From contig CM057825.1 of assembly GCA_030068075.1 (NCBI GenBank), forward strand, positions 125,200,739 to 125,264,738: DNA of 64,000 bases. Reading direction: 5' to 3'. The stretch's first letter is position 1, and the number at the start of each line of letters is the position of its first letter. Origin of the DNA: Paguma larvata (Eukaryota; Chordata; Mammalia; Carnivora; Viverridae). This document shows, in pieces, positions 53,104 through 63,720 of the stretch. Both the position numbers and the translations under genes were made by a program. The notes under the pieces are model-generated. The model was given only the letters and a program-made list of their open reading frames with translations. It was not told where the DNA came from and made no database searches.

Positions 53104-53885
53104 CACCATTTCCACTTCTTCATTTCCCATTTTACGTTACTTCTTCAGACCTCTCATCCATACTGTGGCTCCGCTCTAAATCAACAATGACTATCATATT
53201 GACAAATCCTACGGTCATTTCTCTAAACTCTTGTTTTATTGTCCAGCAACATGTAACATAGGGAACTACTTTCTTTTTGGAATACTTCATGTTTCCTCTT
53301 GACCTCTGTGTCACTGCAAAACCCCAGTTTTCCTTTTAACCCCAGAGGCCACATTCTGAGTATCCTTTCCTAGATCTTCCTCTTTGGCTCAATGTGAAAC
53401 AGTGTCACAGGGTTCCGTGGTGGCAGGCCCTCACTTCTCCAAGCATACTCCTCAGCCAGTAAGTAATCTCATCCAATTCCATGGCTTTAAAAAACGTCTC
53501 TATATTGGTGCCTCCTATGTTTACATCTCCAGACCCGATGTCTTCCTTGATCTCCCAGACTCCTACATTCAATTGCCTACCCAATCTCTACTTGGATGTC
53601 TCTATCAACTCAAACATAAGTTCAAAAATCAGAACTTCTGATTTTCCTTCCAAAACTACCTTCTACTCCAGTTCTGGAACCATCACGACCATACAGTTTC
53701 TCAAAGCAAAATCTTAGGACTCATCTTCGATTTCCCCTCACAGCTCACAACCAAACCCCTAATCAAATTCCAGAGACGGAGTCTATCAAACCTACCCCAA
53801 TTCTATCAACTTCTCCCCATCTACAACGTCACTACTTTAGCGTCTTTACTCTCCCTGGATTGCTGAAATCGACATACTCTAGTTT
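53104..53885 (+). mobile_element. Long L2 LINE, fragment 2 (reverse-transcriptase region)
   Basis: 'gtaatctcatccaattccat', 'ggctttaaaaaacgtctcta', 'tttacatctccagacccgat', 'ctacattcaattgcctaccc', 'ctctacttggatgtctctat' and 'caacttctccccatctacaa' match successive L2 ORF2 blocks. The frame is destroyed by stops and indels. Confidence 0.75.
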
Positions 53886-53889
53886 AATG

Positions 53890-54360
53890 TTGTTTGAATA
53901 GATGGGACACAAGTTCAAATATCAAACTATATCAAAATATGTATACTTACGCTCTTCACTGACCCATTCCCACCCCGACATTTCACAGGTAACAAATTTT
54001 AGTTTTTACATGTTAGCACATGATGTATCCTGTTCTCCTCTCACTTTCTCATACCTTTAGAGACCTTTCCGTATACACACTTGGAGAAAGCTTCCTTAGT
54101 CTTTATGTAGTTGCTTAGTATTCCATTATATGGCTGAAACAGAATGCATTTAACCAGTAACCTATCCTTTGACAACTGGGTGTGTTATCACAAATGATAT
54201 TGCAGTAACCTTTTATGTAGTATTTTTGTATATGCAATTATATCCATATGATAAATTATCAGAAGTAGGTTTCCTGAAACAAAGGGAACATGCGAAAGCC
54301 ACCTACCTTGTTCCTCTGTTTTCTTTCTTGACCCTTACATTATATTTCCAAAGGCATCTG
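53890..54360 (-). mobile_element. L1M relic inserted in L2
   Basis: 'agtattccattatatggctg', 'catttaaccagtaacctatc', 'tgatattgcagtaacctttt' and 'ataaattatcagaagtaggt' are reversed L1M or HAL1 ORF2 3' blocks. It separates two collinear L2 fragments. Confidence 0.75.
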
Positions 54361-54369
54361 TAGGTGCCT

Positions 54370-54945
54370 TAAAAACGTAAATCATATTAGGTTGCTGCCT
54401 GGCTCAAAGGCCTCCAAGCCTTCCCATTACATATACATGAGATTTAAATGCCTTGCTCTAGCCTCCAAGATCTGCTTGCTTTGGACTGTGCCTTCTCCGC
54501 CCTCACTAAGCTCCAGCAGCTCCTCCTGACACTTCTGGCACACACCCAACTGCCCTTGCCTTTGCCCTTATTCATACCTCTCATTGGTACACTCTTTGAC
54601 CGGATTCTCACATTTTTCCCTCCCTGTCTTCAGGTCAACTTAATGATTACCCCCTCAGAGGCTTTCATGACATTCGGTCTGAAGCCCTCTAGTCTGCCCC
54701 CCCAGTGCTGGCACCATTAGGTAATGTTGTGATATTATATTTTCTTTATAACTCCTATCACTCCCAGAGAGTGCCTTGATTTGTGTGTGTGTGTGTGTGT
54801 GTGTGTGTCTGTGTGTCTATGTCTCCTACTAAAATGCAAGCTTCAGGAGAGCAAAGACTTGTCTAGCCTCACTGTAACCTCTGGTTCTAGAACACTGTCT
54901 GAGAAAGTAGTCCCTGACAAATGGAATGAATGACTCTTAATATCC
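54370..54945 (+). mobile_element. Long L2 LINE, fragment 3 (3' end)
   Basis: 'ctggctcaaaggcctccaag', 'gccttgctctagcctccaag', 'cctcagaggctttcatgaca', 'tcctactaaaatgcaagctt' and 'ctggttctagaacactgtct' follow L2 to its terminus, interrupted by (TG)n at 54782-54808. Confidence 0.8.
54782..54808. repeat. (TG)n microsatellite
   Basis: About 13 TG units inside the L2 3' UTR, followed by TG/TC variants. Confidence 0.95.
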
Positions 54946-54984
54946 CAGGGTGTTAATTTCCAGCGCCTTTCCCAAATGTACTCC

Positions 54985-55480
54985 TTACACAAGTAAGATG
55001 ATGTCATGTATACTACTTTATATCTTGGTTTGGTCATCTAACATTATATTTAAAGATTTCTCCAGGAAATTGAAAATTCTTTGCAAACCCCCTTTTTTTC
55101 TTGGAATTTGGGATAACTTCTCAAAGGGAGAGATTATAATTATTTCAGTCACTCATTTTGTTAGATGTTTAGGTTGATGCCACAATTTTTATCTGAATTA
55201 ATATAGTCACAAACATATTTAAGCATAAAAGTTTGCCTATAAATTTGAATGTTCACTAAAACTGGATTTATTAGGTCTAAAAGAGTATGATCATTTTAAG
55301 CCTTCAGATACTTCTATGAAACGGCTTGTCAGAAAGATTGCAGTAATTTACACACCACCCAGAAGTAAATCACTCCATCCTCAGCAGCTTGAACAGTTTT
55401 TCAGTATTTGCTAATTTGATATATTATATTGTTGTCTTTTATAACTAATGAAGTTGAATATTTTTACAGGGCATCTTTTA
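54985..55480 (-). mobile_element. L1M/HAL1 relic
   Basis: 'gtctaaaagagtatgatcat', 'gtcagaaagattgcagtaat', 'ttacacaccacccagaagta' and 'actaatgaagttgaatattt' are reversed old L1 or HAL1 blocks. Confidence 0.75.
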
Positions 55481-55484
55481 CTGA

Positions 55485-56940
55485 TTAATAACAACATGGT
55501 ATCAACACTCATTTCTACAGGCTTAAGAAGAGTTTAGCTTTAACAAAGCATCAAGTCATCTGACTGTGAATTTCCTGAGATGGAAAAAAAATATTGAACA
55601 ACCTATGGGATTACCACATAAGTACTGCTTGCTTTTCACCCACTTTGAAGAAAGATGAAGCTCCTTTATGGTGCAATTTCCAGGAAATGCATTATACCCC
55701 CCTTGCTTTCTTCATAGGATGTAATTTCCAGCACCAGTGCTACACCTTCCAAGAGTGAGGCATTTTTGAACCACTGATGGATATTTTTAAGGGCCCATCA
55801 CAAAACTTCTGTGTCTGCCTTTGTATTGCATTTTCTTAGACCAAGCTTCTGTGCAGAATTTTGATAATTTAATTCTACCCCTCCCCCCAGAATAGATTCC
55901 ATGAGTGTGTCAGCAAAGTACATAACATAGCATGTCTAGCACGTCTCCTCTATAGTGTAAGCTAACCTTAAGGCTAATCTCAAAATTTCCAATAACTGTC
56001 TCCCAAAAAGAGGCATTTTATCCAATGATATCAAATTAGCATGTTATAAGGGGTGCTGCACAAATAGCTTACATTGATTCACAGATGACTTTAAAAATTC
56101 AGTGAGCCAAGAATCCCACATTATTGATTCATGCTAACAAAACGATGAAGCACAGCTAATCTTTACAACACATGCTGGGCAGAATGACATTTACAAATGC
56201 AGACAGACGGAAACCAATTGGACATAATTCTTTAAGGATTAAACTGATGGCTGCAATTAGATGAGAAAAGGTGAGCAATCTTACTGCTGGGAATTCAGAC
56301 AGCCTCTGGGGTCTGGGTCTAATTTGGCCTCTTCCTTGGTTAACCAGGACATCCCACTGACCAGCTAACTAATCAAGGGACTAGTCAAGTGTAATTAAGT
56401 TGGTTTGTGAGCTGTGTTACTGCTTCAGCTTGCTTCTTGGACTTTAATCACAAATGCTCTGAAGAAGGCCATGCTTAGAATCGTCAGAGTTGGACGCTAT
56501 CACTATAGAATACCAGATGAGCCCACCAAAGCGCGTGTTGGGATATCCCTTCTCGTCTGATTCTTTATTGGAATTAAATACGCTGAGTCTGAAAGATGGG
56601 GAACTCCTTGGAATGCGATATTTAAAAAAGAAAAATGATTTTCCTTTCTTTTGAAAGAAATACTCAGGCCAGACTCATAGCTCCTCATCTCAGAGAACAA
56701 CTCTGCCATTTCTGAGCAGTTCCAAGGTTAGCCTGATAAACATCACGGAAAGAACAGAAAATCTCGATAACCTTCAAGATAACTCTGATCGCCTTAAAAT
56801 TCATAATGACTCTGGTTATCGACAAAGCGGAACAGTGATGGAATTAGAAGTGCTTTGCAGGCATGGAGTGTAAGAAAGCACCTGTATTTAAAAATCAAAT
56901 CCCATCCTTGTCACTTACTTATACAGTAAGAATTTATTAG
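55485..56940. other. Unique stretch, best candidate conserved non-coding region
   Basis: About 1.45 kb with no named repeat, CpG-poor and well mixed. The core at 55990-56480 is dense in homeodomain cores ('gattaaactgatggctgcaa', 'ctgcaattagatgagaaaag', 'ccagctaactaatcaaggga', 'gtgtaattaagttggtttg'). It also carries a MEIS/PBX-like 'tgattcatgc' and E-box-like words. No exon is evident. Confidence 0.45.
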
Positions 56941-57014
56941 CATATGGTGTTACTGTGTCCTGGTTTTCCCAGCCCCACCTAGAGCTGGGGTCTGGGTCTA
57001 ATTTGGCAGGATGG

Positions 57015-57067
57015 TTCTTTTTGTTGTTTTGTTTTGTTTTTGTTTTTGTTTGTTTGTTTGTTTGTTT
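57015..57067. repeat. (TTTG)n-type repeat
   Basis: 'gttttgttttgtttttgttt' followed by TTTG units. It looks like an A-rich tail in reverse, but no SINE body adjoins it. Confidence 0.9.
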
Positions 57068-57535
57068 TGAGACTCTTTTGGGATTGCTCAGGGAAGCTCT
57101 TCTAAAAAGTATAAAACACACCATCCTAAAAGACTGTGCTATCCATTTGATTGTTTCTTGGCTCTCCTCTCCCCGTCTTTCCAAAGCATTCTCTACCTTC
57201 CATACTCTCTGCTTACGCACTTACATTTGGGGAACCAGCAAGAATATACCCAAAGAAAATCTGCAAGACAGGACAATTATAGAGACACTTATTACCATTT
57301 CTGTAATAGTTAGTACTCTTTCTGTTGAAAATGAGCGAAAACCAAGCAAACAAAACCTGTGAATTATCCTGAGAAACAGAAGGAAGGGTTTATCCTATAG
57401 AACACAGGCATTGCCAAAAGAGCATAAAATCTTCTTGACAGACTCAAACTCAGACCTACTGGTTTCAAAATTTCATAGTTATTTAGTTTTACCCAGAGAA
57501 GATGGCGTGTTTACTAGTTATGGGGGTGTAGTAGA
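57068..57535. other. Unassigned sequence
   Basis: No gene or named repeat. The 135-codon frame at 56955-57362 runs through the TTTG repeat and is not credible. Confidence 0.4.
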
Positions 57536-57539
57536 GCAG

Positions 57540-57680
57540 AAATCCCCTAACTTCTGAAATTTAACCTTTATAAAGTCAAATCCTGTCTCCTCCACATTTG
57601 GGGGCAAGTAATCAAATCGCACCTGGCCTCAGTTTCCTCCTCTGGGAAATGGAGAGAACAATGACCACAGCATGGCTGAA
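57540..57680 (+). mobile_element. MIR SINE fragment
   Basis: 'cacctggcctcagtttcctc' followed by 'ctctgggaaatggagagaac' matches the MIR core. Flanks are diverged. Confidence 0.65.
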
Positions 57681-58055
57681 TTCATGGCTCATATCACATC
57701 GGGATTTAGTTTCTCTCCATCTTTCAATCCTACCTTTTTTTGTGCCAGCTTTATTCTTAGCATCCAGGGTGCCCTCCACTTCTCCAACCTTCTACCAGGT
57801 TGAAATCCAGCTGAAACGAGGAAGTCTCTTGAAAAGTCCTGGGGAGCGTGGGGCTGCCTGAAGTCTGAGAGTCCTGTTCCACCCACATTCACAGAGTCAT
57901 GGCCTCCAAGGCTGCAGAGATACAAAGACAGAAGTGATGACTCCCCAAACAAAATAGGGGACTGTGGCCCCAAAACGGAAAAATGGATGTGCCAAAGGCA
58001 CAGCACCAAGGTTTGCCATGTGTGCCCAAGTGAAAATCAATGATAGTATTCTCTA
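57681..58055. other. Unassigned sequence
   Basis: No gene or named repeat recognised. A 106-codon minus-strand frame here resembles no protein. Confidence 0.4.
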
Positions 58056-58059
58056 TGCC

Positions 58060-58230
58060 GATGTTTCTTGACTTGGCTGCAGATTAGAACCACCTGGGGA
58101 GACCGTTAACCAAACAAAACACTCTCCAGGCTCTAACCACAGAAAGGTTAAATCAACACCCTGAATGAGAACAAGATATCGGTATTTTTTAAGCACCCCA
58201 GCCAATTCTAATATTTTGCCAGGGTTCAGA
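58060..58230 (+). mobile_element. MER5A DNA transposon relic
   Basis: 'gatgtttcttgacttggctg', 'cagattagaaccacctgggg', 'atcggtattttttaagcacc' and 'ccagccaattctaatattt' follow the MER5A consensus, near full length (about 189 bp). Confidence 0.8.
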
Positions 58231-58915
58231 ACCCTATGTAGATTTGTATAGATACAGACTTTCATAAAAACCACCCATGCATACAGGATCCCTGGGCACA
58301 GAACTTTCTTTTGAAAGATATTCTATAGAATCTAAATCAGAATTCTCATCTAAGAAGCTTAAAAGACTTCAAATTTAGAAGAGACTAAATTCTTATGAAT
58401 GTCACTATTTCTCAAGTAATTAAAGGTCTTCAGAATTTGAAAAGATCTGGATATGAATGAGCTGCAGCCTCTGCTCAAAATATGAACCAGTTAAGGTGCA
58501 TTCTGATGTTGTCCAGTTTTTTCTTGTACAGTTTCTCTAATGATTGTGAACTCATAACTTCATGGAGGAACAGAGTTCAACTTGTAAGTATTTTTCATAG
58601 CTCTGACTTCCTAATACCTAAAGATTGCTTAGAATTCTGATCCAGAAGCTCTAAACATCACTCCCATCTCTCCGTCCCTCCCTCTGTCCCTCACTCTCCA
58701 ATCAGCACTTCAACTCCCCCGCCCCAGCCTAATTTCTTCATCTAACCCTCATATAGTAATAGGCTGCAACTTTTACTGGGACCACACTTGTCTGGATGCT
58801 CTCCAGATAATCTCTATGCATCAAGTTGTACTCCTGGTTATGGGGCACAATGCCCGTAGTTAGTTAGAGAGCTGGAGTTGTTCCACATTCCTTTTTAACT
58901 ACTTCATTATTATGC
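58231..58915. other. Unassigned sequence
   Basis: Contains a pyrimidine-rich stretch at about 58662-58725. No gene or named repeat. Confidence 0.4.
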
Positions 58916-58919
58916 CACC

Positions 58920-59055
58920 TATAGTAAAAAAAAATGGATGGGGAATAGTTAATAAAACTGAGGAAACAAGAGAACAAATGACAGAAATAAACCCAAACAA
59001 ACATGTTTATGGCAATAAATGCAAATTTTTTAAGGTCCTCGGAGAAAAGTCAGAG
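58920..59055 (+). mobile_element. L1M ORF2 relic, first fragment
   Basis: 'aaataaacccaaacaaacat' and 'gtttatggcaataaatgcaa' resemble the endonuclease region of L1 ORF2. The continuation 'aatccaactttatgctgttt' at about 60272 follows directly in the consensus, so the young L1 between them is an insertion. Confidence 0.5.
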
Positions 59056-59059
59056 ACTT

Positions 59060-60250
59060 TGAGATTTGGCAAACTCAACACCAAAAAACAAGTAATCCTG
59101 TTAAGAAGTGGGCAGAAGACAGGAACATACATTTTTCCAAATAAGACATCCAGATGGCCAGCAGACATATCAAAAGATGCTCAACATTACTCATCATCAG
59201 GGAAATACAAATCAAAACTGCAATGAGGTACCATCTCACACCTGTCAGAATGGCTAAAATTAACAACACGGGGAACAAGAAATGTTGTTGAGGATGTGGA
59301 GAAAGGGGAACCCTCTTGCACTATTGGTGGGAATGCAAACTGGTGCACCCACTCTGGACAACAGTACAGAGGTTCCTCAGAAAGTTAAAAATAGAACTAC
59401 CCAAGATTCAGCACTTGCTGAATACAGCAAAGAACTTACCCAAAGAATACAAAACTAGTGATTGAAGGGGATACACACACCCCAATGATTATCAACAGCA
59501 GCATTATCAACAATAGCCAAATTATGGAAAGAGCCCATACATCCATTGACTGATGACTGGATAAAGAAGATGTGGTGTATTACTCGGTGATCAAAAAGAA
59601 TGAAATATTGCCATCTGCAAAAACATGGATTGAGCTAGAGTGTATTATGCTAAGGGAAAAAGTCAGTTAGAGAAAGACAAACATCGTATGATTTCAGGCA
59701 TATCGGAATTTAAGAAACAAAACAGATGAATGTGGGGAAAGGAAAGGAAAAATCAAATAAGGTAAAAACAGAGAGGGAGGCAAACCATAAGACACTCTTG
59801 AATATAGAGAACAAATGGAGGACTACTGGAAGGGTGTTGGGTGGGGGGGATGGGCTAAATTGGGTGATAGACATTAAGGAGGGCACTTGTTGGGATGAGC
59901 CCTAGCTGTTATAGTAAGTGATGAATCACTAAATTCTACTCCTGAAACTAATACTATACTTATATGCTAACTAACTTGAATCTAAATTAAAAAAGAAAAG
60001 AAACAAAACAGATGAACATAGTGGGGGAAGTAAGCCATAAAACAGACTCTTAACTATACAGAACAAATGGAGAGTTACCAGAGGGGAGGTGGGTGGGGGG
60101 ATGGGCTAAATGGGTGATAGGTACTAAGGAGAGCACTTGTCATGTTGAGTGGGGTGTTGTATGTAATTGATGAATCACTAAATTCTACTCCTGAAACTAA
60201 TATTACACTATAGGTTAACTAACTGGAATATAAATATAAATTTGAAACAA
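59060..60250 (+). mobile_element. Young carnivore L1, 5'-truncated, with repeated 3' UTR
   Basis: 'caaactcaacaccaaaaaac', 'gacatccagatggccagcag', 'gaggtaccatctcacacctg', 'gaaagagcccatacatccat' and 'tgttgggatgagccctagct' run from late ORF2 through the 3' UTR. A second copy of the final 3' UTR segment follows at about 59998-60250 ('caaaacagatgaacatagtg' to 'attctactcctgaaactaat'). The ORF2 part is broken by stops. Confidence 0.92.
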
Positions 60251-60254
60251 ACAA

Positions 60255-61250
60255 ACAAACAAAAAAAACTTTGAATCCAACTTTATGCTGTTTCCACTGG
60301 CCAAACCAAAAAATCCAAATTACTGATCTGGGTTAAATAGAAAAATATAAGGAAAGAGGGGCCAGTCTATTGCAAACTAAAGTTAAGCTGATAGCTAAAA
60401 AATGAATGTCAGGCACTGTAGAATTCAAGTAAAATATCTTAAAATAGAACAAGAGATTATTTTATACTGATAAATAAGCTATGCACAAGGCAGACCAACA
60501 GTCATAAATGTTTACTTACTGAAATCATTAAATACTCGAACTAAATTACTAGCAATACAAGGGACAGAGAACATAAACACTTTGATGGTGTGACATTTTA
60601 ACACTCCAAGTTTCTGACACGTTAAATAGACCAAAATAAATAAGGACGGACAGGATCTCTGTACTATGATATTGATTGAACAGACTTTTAAATATTATAT
60701 GAAGAAGATAATGAAACTTCTTTTAAGAGATCAATTAATATGGTTTCCCAAATTTATATAATATTAGGTCACACACACTCAAAACAAAAAGTAGTAGTTC
60801 AAGTCACATTCTCTGTGAATATATAGAAAATACAGAAAAGTATATAAATATATACATATAGAAATTACTATTTTCTGAGCACATAAAACAGAAAAGACTC
60901 TTTAAAATTTAAATTGAACAAACACTTGAAAAGTCCACCCATTCACAAATCAAAACTCTCTCTCCTACATAATATGGTGGTCAAAGAGGAAATGAAAACC
61001 TTGGTTACAGATTATTTAGAAATAAATTTTCTGAGAAGATACAAATACAAAAATGTGACGATCCAAGATTTTAGCCCGGAATTTTATCATTAAACACAAA
61101 AGGATGGGAAAAAAAAAAAGCACATTAATGAGATTTTTTTCAAAGGGAGCAAGTAAAAACTAAGAAAAGTCTAAGAAAGAAATGAAGGAGAGATTTATCT
61201 TAAAATCCAGCAATTTATGGAAACAATTGTACAACCTGCATAGTGAATAC
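60255..61250 (+). mobile_element. L1M ORF2 relic, second fragment
   Basis: 'ccaactttatgctgtttcca', 'gaacaagagattattttata', 'cagtcataaatgtttactta', 'gtttctgacacgttaaatag', 'tttctgagcacataaaacag' and 'ggtcaaagaggaaatgaaaa' follow L1 ORF2 endonuclease blocks. Confidence 0.75.
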
Positions 61251-61339
61251 ATAAGCCTGAATGCTATTTGGTTTGTAAACAGAAATATTAAAAAATTAGA
61301 AAACAGAGGAATAGCGAACATGATTAGTTTTGTGCCTGG

Positions 61340-61510
61340 CAGTTGTTAACTCTTATGGACCATGTTACAGAGAGGGTACTCTTATTGTCCTCAGTTTACA
61401 TATGAAGAAATTGAGGAAGACAAGAGAGAACTGATGAGTCGGAGATGACCCCAGAGGCAAGTAGCAGAAGGGAGGTTAAAATCTGGCCATCCTGCTCCAT
61501 GAATGACATC
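61340..61510 (-). mobile_element. MIR-like segment within L1M
   Basis: 'gtactcttattgtcctcagt', 'ttacatatgaagaaattgag', 'gaagacaagagagaactgat' resemble reverse MIR. Its position between collinear L1M pieces is unexpected. Confidence 0.55.
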
Positions 61511-61574
61511 TGACCAGTGCTTTTGATAGCCTCTCAACACTAGGGAGAAGTAATAGAATAAAAAAACCCCACCA

Positions 61575-62415
61575 AATTAATAATTTTTAAGATAATGTCA
61601 TATATAATAAATATATACTTATATACCAAATAAATATGAAGATTTTAATGATATTGATGGTGTTCTAGGAAGACACAAATTATAAAAAATTGACTCCATA
61701 GAAATCGGAGTATAACACTAACTTCGGTAGAAATTGAACAAGTCATATAAAAATCACCTCGGAAGAAGGTACTCAGCCCGAATTATTCTACATGTTAACT
61801 ATTTCAACATTTTAATAATAAGTAGCTACCATGTTTTGTTCAGGAAAAAGAAAAAGAAAAAATATGTCCTAATTTCTTTAGTGACGTTGGCATGAGTCTG
61901 CTGCTAAGATCTAGCAACTACGGCCAAAGAAGGAGGACGCTCCAGTCCAATCTTACTTATTGATATAAACGCACTAAATAAAACACTAGCAAGCCCGACT
62001 CAGCTATGCTTGAGAAGAATAATTCACCACGGCCCCATAGATTTGACTCCAGGAAACCAAGAATGATCTACTATTAAGAGTCATTTAATATTTAGAACTC
62101 TATTAACATAATTCATCATCTCGGTGGGTGAAAGAAGAAAGACCCGTTATCAAATACTTAGGAGGTTTCTGACAAAATTTGATATTCATCTCTGCCTTCT
62201 TAAAAAAGGCAGAAATCTTGGAATAGAGAAAGACTTTGCTAACCCTGTAAAAGAACGGCTTTCAGGTATCAACAGCCAGTGCCTTCCCCACCTATAAATA
62301 CCAGAAACGCACCATGAATGTCCTGGACAAAATAAAGGCCCCCGCTTTTCAACAGTTTAGATATTTAAAAAGGGAAGTAAAAAAAAATATTAGGTTACAA
62401 ATTAAATGACAATGA
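61575..62415 (+). mobile_element. L1M ORF2 relic, third fragment
   Basis: 'attgactccatagaaatcgg', 'cactagcaagcccgactcag', 'caggaaaccaagaatgatct', 'taacataattcatcatctcg' and 'ggtttctgacaaaatttgat' are reverse-transcriptase blocks in order. Confidence 0.78.
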
Positions 62416-62418
62416 GAT

Positions 62419-62660
62419 GGGGCACCTGGGTGGCTCAGTCAGTTGAGTATCTGACTCTTGATTTCAAATCAGGTTATGATCTTAGGGTCGTGGGATCGAG
62501 CCCCGTGTCAAGCTCCATGCTGAGCATGGAGCCTGCTCCTGATTCTCTCTCTCTCTCCCTCTGCCCCTCATCCCCACTTGCACGCTTTCTCGCTCCCTAA
62601 AATAAAATAAAATAAAATAAAATAAAATAAATTAAATTAAGTAAAATAAATAAATAAAAC
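62419..62660 (+). mobile_element. CAN-SINE, older carnivoran subtype, (AAAAT)n tail
   Basis: 'tggggcacctgggtggctca', 'tgggatcgagccccgtgtca', 'gctgagcatggagcctgctc' and a CT block. The body differs from the felid-type copies and resembles the form shared by other Carnivora. The tail is an AAAAT pentanucleotide array (62599-62640). Short flanks 'caatgag' occur on both sides. Confidence 0.95.
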
Positions 62661-62664
62661 AATG

Positions 62665-62864
62665 AGCTATCATGTGTCACCGGTTAGATGGGCAAAAGAT
62701 AGCAAGTGCTGGTGAGGACATGGAGAAACTGCAACGCTTTCGCACTAGTAGTGGGAACATGAAGTGGTACAGCCACTGTGGAAAACTGCACGGAGGTTTC
62801 TCAAAAAAATTACAAATAGAACTACCTTTTGTGATCCAGCAATGCCACTTCTGTGTATTTACAT

Positions 62865-62929
<65 letters not shown>

Positions 62930-63440
62930 CACAAAACAAAACAAAAAAACCCCTAAAATCGGGATCTCAAACAGGTATACGCACTCTCATGCTACTGCTG
63001 CGTGATTTCCAAGAGCCAAGACATGGAAACAACCTAAACGTCCATCGACTGATGAATGGAACGAGAAAATGTGGTGTCTATATATGTAATGGAATATCGC
63101 TCAGCCTTAAAGAAAGCAGGAAATCCCGCCACACGTGACAATACGCCTGAGCGTGGAGGACATTCTGCGAAGTGAAATAAGCCAGCCGTGGAAGGTCAAA
63201 CACTGCACGAGGCACCTGAACCGGTCACACCCGGAGAGACGGCAGAATGTTGATCGCCGGGGGCTGCGGGGAGGAGGGAAAAGTGAGCAGCTGCTCAACT
63301 CATATGAAGTTTCAGTTTTCTGGAAACGTGCCGTACAACAGCGAGCCTACACAAGATAGCACTGTGTTGTACGCTTAAAAATCTGTGAAGAGGGTAGCTC
63401 TCACGTTAAGTGTTCTTTCCACAATAAAAAAAGAATTCCC
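62665..63440 (+). mobile_element. L1M 3' end, interrupted by simple repeats
   Basis: 'gatgggcaaaagatagcaag', 'tggtgaggacatggagaaac', 'ccaagacatggaaacaacct', 'tgatgaatggaacgagaaaa', 'atatcgctcagccttaaaga' and 'gttgtacgcttaaaaatctg' cover the ORF2 end and 3' UTR. It is CpG-richer than the consensus in its last 300 bp. Confidence 0.85.
62866..62948. repeat. (AAAAC)n plus (CA)n compound repeat
   Basis: AAAAC units, then about 16 CA units, then AAAAC units again. The symmetric layout sits inside the L1M. Confidence 0.95.
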
Positions 63441-63569
63441 TATTTAACAAAAGAAAACAGAAATTCCTAGATGCTTTGACCTTTAGTACAAATGTTCAGA
63501 ATCAAATATAAATTTTTTAAGCGTTAAAAAATAACTGTGAGAAGGTTAGCTTGATGCCAGGCTGGATGC

Positions 63570-63720
63570 ACGCGCACTGGCATTAGGTTTGGGTCTGGAT
63601 CCCCGCTGCATCGTTCACTAGCAATTGAACATCATTTTGGTAAATTATCTGCCTGGTACAAGTGTCGGTTTCCTGTGTATGGGGAACAGTGAACCTGCCC
63701 CAGAAAGGACAGTGAGGATG
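63570..63720 (+). mobile_element. Diverged MIR SINE
   Basis: 'aggtttgggtctggatcccc', 'ttcactagcaattgaacatc' and 'aagtgtcggtttcctgtgta' follow MIR loosely. Confidence 0.5.

Noticed and set aside
56955..57362. 135-codon frame rich in Phe, Val and Cys, looking like a membrane protein
   Set aside because: It is the translation of the (TTTG)n repeat and its flanks.
59060..59280. L1 ORF2 as an active protein-coding gene
   Set aside because: 5' truncated and broken by stops. Only a fragment of the C-terminal region remains.
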